A DNA stretch of 64,000 nt from CAZTQN01 sp964615765 (GTDB lineage Bacteria > Planctomycetota > Phycisphaerae > Phycisphaerales > UBA1924): the NCBI GenBank assembly GCA_964615765.1, contig CAZTQN010000009.1, forward strand, positions 59,247-123,246. Reading direction: 5' to 3'. Positions 47,444 through 56,487 of this stretch are shown here, piece by piece. Position numbers and translations under genes: made by a program. Positions within the stretch are counted from its first letter, which is position 1; every line of letters starts with the position of its first letter. The notes under the pieces are model-generated. The model searched no databases, was not told where the DNA came from, and was given only the letters and a program-made list of their open reading frames with translations.

Positions 47444-49105
47444 TCACTTCGGCGGGGTGAACGGCATCGCCTCCGGCAGCACCACCGGCACCGACGTGAC
47501 CGTCAGCGGCAACTCCCCCGCCGGGTGGGCGAAGCGGGCCTCAACAAAGAACGCCCGGTAGCCCGGCGCGGGGGTGGGGACGGTGAACTCCGCCGCGTAT
47601 GCGTCGCCGCTGTCGGACGAAGCGCCGGGTGCCGGGGGCGTTGGGCGAAGGGGAGCGACGGCGACGGGCGTGAGTTCCTCCCACGCCGCCGCACCCTCGT
47701 CCTTGCGGAAGTCGCGGGCGTTGGGGTTGATCGTCGACCACACGCGCACGGCGAGCGGGCGCGTCCGCGCGTCGGGCACACGGATGGTCGCGCGATACCG
47801 GCGTGACCCGTCCGCGTCCGCCGCACCCGCCGGCTCGACGCCGATCGTCGGCGGGCGGATGCCCGCTTCCGTCGCCGCCTTGAACGCCAGCACGTCCGCC
47901 CCCACGCTGGACCCGCGGATGTCGTGCCCTGTGTTGGGAATCACGCGGACCCGCCCGGCGGGGCCCAGCTTGTCGGCGTAGAAGCGGCTCGAATCGGTCG
48001 GGAAGAACTCGTCGCTGGAGGCGATCACGCTCAGCGTCGGCAGATCGCGGACGCGGTCGAGGTAGTTGATCGGGTCGACGTGGGCCACGACGCCCTGGAT
48101 GCCTTTGTCGTTGAGCCGCGCGATGACGCGGGCGTTCTCGTAATCGCGGAGCGCCGGCGCGTAGAACCCGTAGCCGGCGTAGTGATGGCGGATCTGCGCG
48201 TTGAAGTCGAGGATGTCGATGACCAGCGGGGCCATGCCGCGGACGCGCTTGTCGACCGACGCCGCCAGCCACGTCGTCCACCCGCGCTTCGACGCTCCGG
48301 TGAGGAAAACGCCCGAGGGCGTCAGCCCGCCCGTCAGCGGGCGCCCGTTGAACGTCGCCGGCGACAGGTCGCGCCCATTCAGGAACGCGTACAGCGCGTC
48401 AGTCGCCTTGACGGCGGCCTTGACCATCGGGAACAGCACCACGCGCGAGGCGTCGTTGCGACCCGCCGCCCGCGACCACGACTCGGCGACGATCGCGTCC
48501 TCGAAGCGGTCGTCCGAATCGCCCTTGAATCGCAGCGGCTGGTTGGGCACGTTCGAGACATACGCCACCACCGCGCCCGACCCGCGGGCCAGTTGGATCA
48601 GTTCGCCCGGCGCACGCTCCGGCGGCGTGTCGCGCCGACGCCCGCCCCCAACCATCACGATCGGCACGTCCGAGCGGATCTCATCCGGCACGGCGATCAG
48701 CAGCCAGTGCGTCCACAGCGGAACGTCAACATCCGCGTCCGTCAGCCAGCGCTGCGACGTGAGCGCGATGGCGTGCAGGCTGAGCGCCGGCGCGCCGCGG
48801 CTGGCGTCGCCGTCGACACGCACCGTCCGCACCAACTCCCACTTGAACGCCCCGTCGTCCGCCGCGACGTATTGCGCGAGCGCCGTCATCTCGCCCGTCG
48901 CCGGGTCGGCCGGGCGGGCCCGATCGAGCGGATAGGCCGAGCGCTGCGCCCCGCCACTCGCGGGCGCCGCGGCCCGCTCGCCGCCCGTCGCGGGGGAGCA
49001 CGCCGGCAGCGTCCCAGAGAGCAGCACGGCACCAACAAAGGCGAGGAGGCGGGCGGCGGAGATCGAACCGAGCCCGCCGCGGAAACGTTGAATGTGGGCA
49101 CCCAT
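47444..49105 (-). CDS. PqaA-family lipoprotein (PhoPQ-activated pathogenicity-related type)
   Basis: 553 residues. Signal peptide with lipobox GTLPAC. The family body starts near residue 70 (MTALAQYVAADDGAFKWELV) and includes HWLLIAVPDEI and the nucleophile-like GASKRGWTTW. A catalytic-type aspartate and histidine lie in SSDEFFPTDSSRFY and PNTGHDIRG. The alpha/beta-hydrolase fold with this GxSKRG motif is the PhoPQ_related family. The name derives from a Salmonella gene under PhoP/PhoQ; a pathogenic role here is not implied. Substrate unknown. The C-terminal beta domain is about 130 residues. Confidence 0.88.
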   Translation of the reverse strand: MGAHIQRFRGGLGSISAARLLAFVGAVLLSGTLPACSPATGGERAAAPASGGAQRSAYPLDRARPADPATGEMTALAQYVAADDGAFKWELVRTVRVDGDASRGAPALSLHAIALTSQRWLTDADVDVPLWTHWLLIAVPDEIRSDVPIVMVGGGRRRDTPPERAPGELIQLARGSGAVVAYVSNVPNQPLRFKGDSDDRFEDAIVAESWSRAAGRNDASRVVLFPMVKAAVKATDALYAFLNGRDLSPATFNGRPLTGGLTPSGVFLTGASKRGWTTWLAASVDKRVRGMAPLVIDILDFNAQIRHHYAGYGFYAPALRDYENARVIARLNDKGIQGVVAHVDPINYLDRVRDLPTLSVIASSDEFFPTDSSRFYADKLGPAGRVRVIPNTGHDIRGSSVGADVLAFKAATEAGIRPPTIGVEPAGAADADGSRRYRATIRVPDARTRPLAVRVWSTINPNARDFRKDEGAAAWEELTPVAVAPLRPTPPAPGASSDSGDAYAAEFTVPTPAPGYRAFFVEARFAHPAGELPLTVTSVPVVLPEAMPFTPPK

Positions 49106-49343
49106 GACCGCAGGTTATCACAGACGCACAGCCGGCCTGACGAACCCAACCCGAACCGGTCACGGGAATCGCCGGCCGGGTTTCACCTGAAGACGATGGC
49201 GGCGGGTTGTACCATCCGATCCGCCGTCGGCATCGAACTCATGCCGGCGTCGGGCGACCGCTACAGGGCCCGATCGACACGCGGCGGGGCGGAATCGGGG
49301 GAACCGGGGCGGGGACTGTGGGACGGGGACTGGAGCACGACGG

Positions 49344-50489
49344 ATGAAATGGTGGACAGCAGCCGCGGTGTTCGCGGCAAGTGCGGCAATCGGGGTGGCG
49401 GGGCTCCTCTACATCGTTCGACCGGCCCTCGCCGGCGGCGGTGGACCGGGGGCGGGGACCAAGTCGGACGGCAAGACGTCCGACAGCAAGGAGACGGGTG
49501 TGAACGCGGCGACGACCAAGGCGGGGCAGGCGGGGGACACGAGCAAGTACTCCAAATCGGGGTTCGACATCACCCCGCTCAGCAAGGGCCAGGTCGACGA
49601 ACTGGCGAAGAAACTCACCCCGGCGGAGGCCGAGGTCATCCTGGCCAAGGGCACGGAGCGCCCGTTCTGCGGCACGCTCCTCGATAACAAGAAGGAAGGC
49701 GTGTACCACTGCCGCCTGTGCGCGCTGCCGCTGTTCAGTTCGAACGCCAAGTTCAACTCCGGCACCGGCTGGCCCAGCTTCTTCCAGCCCTTCGACGACG
49801 CGCACATCAAGGAGATCTCCGACCGCTCGCACGGCATGGTGCGGACCGAGATTCTCTGCCAGCGCTGCGACGCCCACCTGGGCCACGTCTTCCCCGACGG
49901 CCCGGCGCCGACGGGCCTGCGCTACTGCCTCAACAGCGTCTCGCTCGAGTTCGTCGACAAGGGCGCTCAGCCCCCGGCCGGCGGCACGCCGCTTAAGACC
50001 GAGACCGCCTACTTCGCCGGCGGGTGCTTCTGGGGCGTTGAAGACCGCTTCCAGCACTCCACGGGCGTGATCGACGCCGTCAGCGGGTACATGGGCGGCA
50101 AGAAGTCGAACCCGACGTACAAGGAAGTCTGCTACACCGACACCGGGCACGCCGAGGCCGTCCGCGTCGTCTACGACCCCGCGAAGGTGACGTACCGCGA
50201 ACTGCTGGAACGCTTCTTCAAGTTCCACAACCCGACGCAGCTCAACCGTCAGGGCCCGGACATCGGCACGCAGTACCGCTCGGCGATCTTCACCACCAGC
50301 GAAGATCAAGCCCGCCAGGCCCGCGCGTTCATCGAAGAACAGCAGAAGGCCGACCGCTTCAAGGACCGCAAGATCGTCACCCAGGTCCTCGCCGCCGAGA
50401 GCAGCGGGCCCGCACAGTTCTGGGCCGCCGAGGACTACCACCAGGACTACCACCTGAAGCACGGCGGGAGCTGCGCGATCCCGGATTGA
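49344..50489 (+). CDS. msrBA: Fused peptide-methionine sulfoxide reductase MsrB-MsrA, membrane-anchored
   Basis: 381 residues. An N-terminal span (about 4-25) is followed by a Gly/Lys linker. MsrB (about 75-205) has zinc pairs CRLC and CQRC and catalytic Cys195 in RYCLNSVSLEF. MsrA (about 218-380) has catalytic Cys228 in AGGCFWGVED and the tail QDYHLKHGG. It reduces both R and S epimers of oxidised methionine in proteins. MsrB first is the less common order (the PilB-type fusion has MsrA first). With an export anchor it would repair envelope proteins. A strong terminator follows. Confidence 0.95.
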   Translation: MKWWTAAAVFAASAAIGVAGLLYIVRPALAGGGGPGAGTKSDGKTSDSKETGVNAATTKAGQAGDTSKYSKSGFDITPLSKGQVDELAKKLTPAEAEVILAKGTERPFCGTLLDNKKEGVYHCRLCALPLFSSNAKFNSGTGWPSFFQPFDDAHIKEISDRSHGMVRTEILCQRCDAHLGHVFPDGPAPTGLRYCLNSVSLEFVDKGAQPPAGGTPLKTETAYFAGGCFWGVEDRFQHSTGVIDAVSGYMGGKKSNPTYKEVCYTDTGHAEAVRVVYDPAKVTYRELLERFFKFHNPTQLNRQGPDIGTQYRSAIFTTSEDQARQARAFIEEQQKADRFKDRKIVTQVLAAESSGPAQFWAAEDYHQDYHLKHGGSCAIPD

Positions 50490-50570
50490 ACCGCACACTG
50501 TTTCGTCGCGCCGGCCCGGGCTTCACCCGGGTCGATCGAACCCCTCACTCAACGCGTTGATCGTGAGAAC

Positions 50571-50603
50571 GCCCCCGGGCCACGACGCCCGGGGGCGGTT
50601 TTT
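50571..50603 (+). terminator. Rho-independent terminator after msrBA
   Basis: GCCCCCGGGC (50571-50580) pairs with GCCCGGGGGC (50587-50596) around a six-base loop, followed by GG and seven T. Confidence 0.92.
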
Positions 50604-50631
50604 TTCGGGGCAGCGCCCGCTATGCTCAGCC

Positions 50632-52713
50632 ATGAAGATGACTGCACCGGTTCGGCTTCTCGCCGCGGCCTTGGCCACGGCGATCGCCCTGTCCGCCCCG
50701 CGCTCGACGTCCGCCGACGAGGGCATGTGGCTGCTCAACAACGCCCCCATCGAACGCATCGAATCGAAGTACGGCATCAAGCTCACGCCGGGCTTCATGC
50801 TCAAGATGCAGCGCTCCGCCCTCGACTTCGGTGGCGGCTCGGGCAGCTTCATCTCCCCCGACGGGCTGGTGCTCACCAATCACCACGTCGGCAGCGACCA
50901 GATCCAGAACCTCTCCACCAAGGAACGCAACCTAATGGATGATGGCTTCCTCGCCCGCACGCGCGAGGAAGAGCTCAAGGCCCCGGGCCTGCGCCTGCGC
51001 ATGCTGCTCGAGATCACCGACGTCACGGAGCGCATCAACGGGGCCGTGCAGCGCGGCATGACCGACGCCCAGGCCGGGGCCGCACGCCGCGGCGCCATGA
51101 GCTCCATTGAAAAGGAAAACTCCACGCCCGGTAGCAACATCGAGGCCGAGGTCGTGACGCTCTACGGCGGCGGGCTGTACCACCTGTACACGTTCAAGGT
51201 CTTCACCGACGTCCGCCTGGTGTTTGCGCCGGAGAAGACCATCGGCTTCTTCGGCGGCGACGCGGACAACTTCGAGTTCCCGCGGTTCAACCTCGACATG
51301 TGCCTGTTCCGCGTGTACGAGAACGGCCAGCCGTACAAGCCCGAGCATCACCTCACGTGGTCCATCGACGGGAGCAAGGAGGGCGACCTGGCCCTGGTCT
51401 TCGGGCACCCGGGCCGCACGCAGCGCCTGTACACGATGGACCACCTGCGCCTCGAGCGCGACTTCCGCCTGCCGATGACGCTCCGCCGCCTGTGGCGCAG
51501 CGAGATCAAGTTCCAGACCTTCAGCGGGCGCAGCAAGGAGCACGCGCGCGTCATCGAGGACAACCTCTTCGGCGTCGCCAACGGGCGCAAGGCGCTCACG
51601 GGCCAGCTCGACGGGCTGCTCGACCCGCGCGCCATGGCCGCCAAGCAGGCCGACGAAGACCGCATCCGCGCCCAGGTCAATGACAACGCCGAGTGGCGCG
51701 GCAAGTGGGGCGACGCGTGGGACCGCATCGCCGAGTCGTGCGCGGCGTTCCGCGACATCGCTACGCAGCAGGCCGCGTGGCGCGGCAGGGGGATTCTGCT
51801 CGACCGCGCCCTCACCCTCGCCGCCCTCGCCGAGGAACTGCCCAAGCCCAACGAGCAGCGCCTCCGCGAGTACCGCGACGCCGCCCTCCCGGCCGTCTAC
51901 GCCGGGCTGACGGCGGACGTGCCGGTATATGACATCGCCGAGAAGCACGCCGTGCGCCAACTCATCACCCAGGCAGCCGAGCACGTGGGCGGCGACGACG
52001 CCACCGTGCTCGCCATGCTGGGGGGCGTCGGCCCCGCCGAGGCCGGCGAACGCGTCATCGCGGAAACCAAACTCAACTCGACCGCCGCGGTGCGGGCGCT
52101 GATCGACGGCGGGCCGCAGGCCATCGCCGCCTCCAACGATCCGCTGCTGGTCATGGCCCGCACCATCTACGCTCGCACCCGCCCGCTCGAAGAGCGCATG
52201 CTCAACGAGGTCGAGGCGGTGCAGCGCGACAACTACGCCAAGATCGCCGCGGCCCGATTCGCCATCGACGGGCAGAGCGTCTACCCCGACGCCACCGGCA
52301 CGCTGCGACTCGCCTTCGGCCCCATCCGCGGGCTGACGGACGACGGCCGCACCATCCCCGCGTACACCACCATCGCCGGCACCTTCGAGCGCTACAACGA
52401 ACGCAAGGGCGAGCCCGGCTTCGAACTGCCCGAGTCATGGCTGAAGAACAAGGACCGCCTCAACGGCTCCACGCCCTTCAACTTCATCGCCGAGATCGAC
52501 ATCATCGGCGGCAACTCCGGCAGCCCGGTGGTCAACAGCAAGGGCGAACTGATCGGCCTGATCTTCGACGGCAACATCCAGTCACTGCCCGGCGCGTACT
52601 ACTTCGACCCCGCGGTGAACCGCTCCGTCGCCGTTGATGTGCGGGCGATGCTCGAAGCGATGCGCGTGGTGTACGGGGCGGATCACCTGGTGAAGGAGAT
52701 CACGGGAAAGTGA
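50632..52713 (+). CDS. S46-family serine peptidase
   Basis: 693 residues with a signal peptide (ends near TSADEG). Family landmarks: the head DEGMWLLNNAPIERIESKYG, catalytic histidine in LVLTNHHVG (His84/85), aspartate region in GFFGGDADNFEFPRFNLD (about 210-212), and nucleophile Ser629 in IIGGNSGSPVVNSKGE. This is the chymotrypsin-like double barrel of DPP7/DPP11, dipeptidyl-peptidases that feed peptides to the cell. Specificity (Asp/Glu or hydrophobic at P1) cannot be assigned by eye. The start ATG 50632 follows the msrBA terminator by 28 bases, so its own promoter must be very close; TATGCT at 50621-50626 is a possible -10 box. Confidence 0.94.
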   Translation: MKMTAPVRLLAAALATAIALSAPRSTSADEGMWLLNNAPIERIESKYGIKLTPGFMLKMQRSALDFGGGSGSFISPDGLVLTNHHVGSDQIQNLSTKERNLMDDGFLARTREEELKAPGLRLRMLLEITDVTERINGAVQRGMTDAQAGAARRGAMSSIEKENSTPGSNIEAEVVTLYGGGLYHLYTFKVFTDVRLVFAPEKTIGFFGGDADNFEFPRFNLDMCLFRVYENGQPYKPEHHLTWSIDGSKEGDLALVFGHPGRTQRLYTMDHLRLERDFRLPMTLRRLWRSEIKFQTFSGRSKEHARVIEDNLFGVANGRKALTGQLDGLLDPRAMAAKQADEDRIRAQVNDNAEWRGKWGDAWDRIAESCAAFRDIATQQAAWRGRGILLDRALTLAALAEELPKPNEQRLREYRDAALPAVYAGLTADVPVYDIAEKHAVRQLITQAAEHVGGDDATVLAMLGGVGPAEAGERVIAETKLNSTAAVRALIDGGPQAIAASNDPLLVMARTIYARTRPLEERMLNEVEAVQRDNYAKIAAARFAIDGQSVYPDATGTLRLAFGPIRGLTDDGRTIPAYTTIAGTFERYNERKGEPGFELPESWLKNKDRLNGSTPFNFIAEIDIIGGNSGSPVVNSKGELIGLIFDGNIQSLPGAYYFDPAVNRSVAVDVRAMLEAMRVVYGADHLVKEITGK

Positions 52714-52904
52714 GGCTGTAATCTGCCCGGCCTCGCCGGATTTCATCCGCCGTCGCCGGCCGACCAACAACCTAAACACGTACCGTCTAGCGCCAAGCAG
52801 CCGGTGTCTATGCAGAGCTTGCTTAAAAATACGCGTGCATGGCCCTAACGGCCAGCGGGGCGATCGTGGTACGTGCAGTCATGACAGATAGTCGAGCAAA
52901 TTGA

Positions 52905-53756
52905 TCATGCGGACGCACGGCGTTTGCGGCGGCCGGCCGTGACGGTGCACAACACCGCGAGCGGGCCCATGCTGGCGGGCGTAGGAACGAAGGAAATCGT
53001 GCCCGGCGTGAACTGGCGATCTGTTTGAATGCTCAGACGGTTCCCAAAGGGGTAATGGCCGAACGAGTTAAGCGTGGTCGGGTCAACTTCCGGTTGAACG
53101 GACAGATTGACCGATCCTGATCCGTAGACCACGTCGAAGGTGTAAAGAGCCCATCGGGTCAAATTCGCGTTCGTGTTGGCTGGGGAAGGGGCCGGGATGG
53201 GGCCGGAAGTAACTGAGGTCCAACTGCGATGGTTGGGCACGGCGAGGGTCAGCGGAATGATGGTAACACCTGGCGGCGTAGAGATACCGTCGGGGCTGTT
53301 GTTGCCTGCCGCAGCGTCTTCGGCCAGTCCATCTCGATACGGACCGATGATTCCCGTCGCTGGCCCGTCGGCGGCAGTCGTGATTCCAGAAACATCTGGA
53401 TTGAGAACGTTCGCTGATTGCTGCTGATGAAAAGTGAGAAAGCCGCGGCTTGTCGTTCCGACACCGTTGCCCGAACGGGTGAATAGCAAACTAGTCGCTG
53501 CCAGTCCGCGAGAGCCAACGTTGTCCGAAACCAGGTCTGCGATGCGATATCGCACTTCCACCCGGTATCTCGTCCCGGGCGTCGCCTGAACGACCCCGCC
53601 CTCCTGAATATCCGTCACGATCTCCGCGCCCACTGACCCCGATATGGAGCGGGCGACAAGGAAGAGGTCCAAACGGAACTGATTCTGCTGGGCGAAGGCA
53701 GACAACGCACTCGCGGAGACGGCCAAGCCGGCAACGATGGACTTCGGGGTACGCAT
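52905..53756 (-). CDS. Exported PEP-CTERM protein, low G+C
   Basis: 283 residues. Signal peptide MRTPKSIVAGLAVSASALSA ending in AFAQ. A beta-sandwich-like body (RYRVEVRYRIADLVSDN, WALYTFDVVYGSGSVNLSV). Tail VPTPASMGPLAVLCTVTAGR followed by a basic end, which is the PEP-CTERM form. The base composition is clearly below its neighbours (31 of 60 G+C in 53401-53460), a hint of recent arrival. The start is fixed by the shared hairpin/purine leader. Confidence 0.82.
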   Translation of the reverse strand: MRTPKSIVAGLAVSASALSAFAQQNQFRLDLFLVARSISGSVGAEIVTDIQEGGVVQATPGTRYRVEVRYRIADLVSDNVGSRGLAATSLLFTRSGNGVGTTSRGFLTFHQQQSANVLNPDVSGITTAADGPATGIIGPYRDGLAEDAAAGNNSPDGISTPPGVTIIPLTLAVPNHRSWTSVTSGPIPAPSPANTNANLTRWALYTFDVVYGSGSVNLSVQPEVDPTTLNSFGHYPFGNRLSIQTDRQFTPGTISFVPTPASMGPLAVLCTVTAGRRKRRASA

Positions 53757-53785
53757 CTCTCTCTCCTCTGCGTGCTTCCGCACGC
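53757..53785 (-). promoter_or_regulatory. Hairpin plus purine-tract leader of the second PEP-CTERM gene
   Basis: On the minus strand GCGTGC (53785-53780) and GCACGC (53775-53770) enclose a GGAA tetraloop, then AGAGGAGAGAGAG runs straight into ATGCGTACC. This is the same architecture and tract as at 46061-46093. Confidence 0.7.
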
Positions 53786-54022
53786 GAAACTGCTCTGATA
53801 TTACCCCATTCAAGTACGCGGCGTTGGCCCCGGGTGTTGCCAACGCCGGCCGGTTTGCATCCAGTTCCAGGAGCCGCGCTGAATCCGGTCGGTTGCTCCT
53901 CAACACGTCCGCGCGTGCCGGCCGCCCGCTCTTGGTGGAGTTCGAGCGCGGTCGGGGGTCGACCGTGGGCTAAGGAAGGCCCAAGTTCGGTACACATCGC
54001 CGTGAGGCCGGCCGCGCGCGGC

Positions 54023-54481
54023 TCACTCGCACGGCTTGGTCGGATAGAAGAACTTCGCCTCGCTGATCTTCCCGTCGCGCACGGTGTACAGGCACTGCTC
54101 GGCCATCTGCATCCGCTGCCCCGCCATCGGTCCGGCGTTCATCGTGCAATCCATTGTCATCTCGATCAGAAACTGATCGCCGTTGACCAGCGGACGCCCG
54201 ACGCTCTGGCTGTGCACGGTCACATTGTCCATCCACCACTCGCCCTTCTGCACGAGCGACCGCTTGCCGCGCGTCACGCGCTGGAACGGGCTGCCCGGCA
54301 CCTCCATGACTTCGACATGGGCCGCGTCGTCGGCGTACAGCTCTTGCATCGCGTCCATGTACCGCCCTGCCGAGCACAGCTCGACGAGTCGGGCGGCGAC
54401 CTTCTCGGTCGCGCTCGGCGTGCCGGGGCCGGGCTGAGCGGATGCGGGCGACTGGGATGAACCGGGCGTGGGCGTGCTCAT
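54023..54481 (-). CDS. NTF2/SnoaL-like domain protein
   Basis: 152 residues. A Ser/Pro/Ala head of 25 residues is followed by one NTF2-like domain: KVAARLVELCSAGRYMDAMQ, strands FLIEMTMDCTMNAG and QCLYTVRDGKISEAKFFYP. This is the same layout as 11807-12385 (helix, FDEVGVYTIKDGKIVREEF-type last strands), making the two distant paralogues. No catalytic set is seen. The ligand is unknown. Confidence 0.82.
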   Translation of the reverse strand: MSTPTPGSSQSPASAQPGPGTPSATEKVAARLVELCSAGRYMDAMQELYADDAAHVEVMEVPGSPFQRVTRGKRSLVQKGEWWMDNVTVHSQSVGRPLVNGDQFLIEMTMDCTMNAGPMAGQRMQMAEQCLYTVRDGKISEAKFFYPTKPCE

Positions 54482-54664
54482 GACGCTCACTATCCCGCCA
54501 GACCCGCCGCGCGGCCAGCGATCACCCGCACGCCCCCCACTCTCTCGCGGGTGAAACCCCGCGCCGACAACGCCTGCACATACGGCAAACCCCGGGATTG
54601 TTTCGGGGTCTTGACGCGCAACCCCGGCATTTGCCAGAATGTCGTCAAAGGAGAGCCGCGCTCG

Positions 54665-55276
54665 ATGAAATCCGAACGTATCCGGCACGCCGACGCCAAA
54701 GCGATGCTCACGGTCGCGCACGCGTTCATGGAGACGCGGCACCAGCCGCAGGAAGCGTCGCGCGTGCTCGTGCACGGGCTGGCCCGCCTGATCGACGCCG
54801 ACCAGTGCAAGCTGGGCACGCGCCGGGTGCACAAGCACGACGGGGACTACGGCTGGCGGTTCATCGACTGGTCGAACACCGATCTCATGAACCGGTGTAT
54901 CCACGCGGGCCCGCTGATGGCGCACCCGCGGTTCCGCTGGCCGTTCCACGACACGCTCGCCGCCGACCCGCGCCGGTGCCACACGGGGTGCCGCTCGCGC
55001 CTGCTGCCGGAGCGCGACGAGCGGCGCTTCCCGGTCTACATGGACCTGGTCGACGTGCTGAAGATGGGCGACACGATCGACTCGAAGTTCACGCCGCGCC
55101 GTCGCGGCGTCGGCCTGCGCCCGCGCGAGCGCCGGCACGAACGCGTCGGCTGGATGTTCCTCGGACGCGAGCGCGGGCGCCCCGCCTTCACCGAGCGCGA
55201 ACTCGCCATCGTCGCGCACTTTCACGCGTCGATCGGGGCGACCGTGTGGTCGAGCCTGGGCGACGAGTCGGAGTGA
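54665..55276 (+). CDS. LuxR-sensor-like protein without DNA-binding domain
   Basis: 203 residues. Helix ASRVLVHGLARLIDADQCKL and the closing segment AFTERELAIVAHFHASIGA resemble the sensory half of LuxR-type regulators that have a GAF-like fold. The helix-turn-helix that normally follows is missing and the gene simply stops. Rich in arginine and histidine. GGAG lies about a dozen bases ahead of ATG 54665. A possible truncated or single-domain sensor; assignment is tentative. Confidence 0.6.
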   Translation: MKSERIRHADAKAMLTVAHAFMETRHQPQEASRVLVHGLARLIDADQCKLGTRRVHKHDGDYGWRFIDWSNTDLMNRCIHAGPLMAHPRFRWPFHDTLAADPRRCHTGCRSRLLPERDERRFPVYMDLVDVLKMGDTIDSKFTPRRRGVGLRPRERRHERVGWMFLGRERGRPAFTERELAIVAHFHASIGATVWSSLGDESE

Positions 55277-55315
55277 CCCGCCCCCGGCCCGCCCGCGTCG
55301 GGCACGACGACACCG

Positions 55316-56347
55316 CTACTGGCGCACGTTCTTGAGCACGGCGGGCATCATCCCCTTGGACTTGAACCACTTCCGCACCTCCGCGTGCGGGACCGGACGC
55401 TTGGTCGTGCAGTCCACCACGGCGAAGTCGATCGACTCATCGGGGCGCGCGATGCGCCAGTTGTTCGTGTTCAACGTCGCGTCATCAAGGTACGCGTCGT
55501 ACGACATGAGCTTGACAAGCTCCCAATCCGTCTTGCCGTCGAGCTTCCGGGCGCTCAGGAACGCTGCCGGGTTGGGATACCACTTGACCTGCCGCCCGAT
55601 CAGCGTGCCGACGCGGTAGTGCGGTCGCACCTGCCGCTTTTCCAGCATCGCCATCACCTGCAGCAGATGGATCTCGCTGGGCCAGTAGTGCCCGCTCTTG
55701 TTGGTGATGGCGTCCAGGCGTCCCTTGACGATCTTGATCTCGCCGGCACACGCCACCGGGCGCGCGCACTTGAGCGAACTGTGATGGTGCTTCCCGACGA
55801 TGTGCGAACCGATGTACAGGCTGCCCTTGGCCGACATCACGAACGCGCCGTACCCGGGCCCGGAGAAGTGCGTCACCATGTCGTCCGTGCTCGCGGGCTG
55901 CGTGCACGCGTCGTCCGAGTACAGCATCCCGCCGCTGAAGCGGATCTTGTTCGCCTTGCGCAGCATCGAGTCTTCGTCGTAGACGACCGTACCGGGCGAC
56001 ACGGCGGAGTTCTTCACATCGCCGAACAGGTCGCGGATATTGCCGTCCGCGTCGGGCGTGACGCCCTCGCGCGCCAGCCACTCGCGCAGTTCCTGGATCT
56101 TCGCCTTGCACTTGGCGACAGCGGCGGTGGTGCCAACGTTGAGCTGATGCTGGTTGTGAATGGCCTTGAGCTCGGCCACCGTCATGCCAGGCTTGAACGT
56201 CTTGGGCTCAAGGCTGCGCAGACGCGTGATCTCGGCCTTGAGCTTCGATTCCAGCCCCGCCCACGTGTTGCCCTCGAACCGGTGCCCCGAGGTGCCTTTC
56301 TCCGTCTTGTACCCGTCCAGCATTTCGAGAATGTGATAGAACTGCAT
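55316..56347 (-). CDS. Uncharacterised protein with IQM-like domain
   Basis: 343 residues, no signal peptide. Residues about 1-130 are helical (TWAGLESKLKAEITRLRS, AVAKCKAKIQELREWLARE). Residues 165-260 contain FVMSAKGSLYIGSHIVGKHH, then HSSL, ACAGEIKIVKGRLDAITNKS and GHYWPSEIHLL. That order (FVM-x-LY, HSS, AAG-E/R, SGHY-x-P) is what I remember from plant IQM calmodulin-binding proteins and from fungal and scattered bacterial proteins of unknown function. GGAGG lies six bases ahead of the ATG. No neighbour explains it. Activity unknown. Confidence 0.7.
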   Translation of the reverse strand: MQFYHILEMLDGYKTEKGTSGHRFEGNTWAGLESKLKAEITRLRSLEPKTFKPGMTVAELKAIHNQHQLNVGTTAAVAKCKAKIQELREWLAREGVTPDADGNIRDLFGDVKNSAVSPGTVVYDEDSMLRKANKIRFSGGMLYSDDACTQPASTDDMVTHFSGPGYGAFVMSAKGSLYIGSHIVGKHHHSSLKCARPVACAGEIKIVKGRLDAITNKSGHYWPSEIHLLQVMAMLEKRQVRPHYRVGTLIGRQVKWYPNPAAFLSARKLDGKTDWELVKLMSYDAYLDDATLNTNNWRIARPDESIDFAVVDCTTKRPVPHAEVRKWFKSKGMMPAVLKNVRQ

Positions 56348-56487
56348 GGTCAAGCCTCCGCGTCGCCCGAGGCGCGACCATGTCCCTCCGCCGTGCATGC
56401 AACGGGCTATCACGGAGCGCGAAGATCCAGCGCTGTTTTCTCAAGCGGTGCCGCAGCAATCGAAGTCTGGGGACAAAACCGCCCGCC

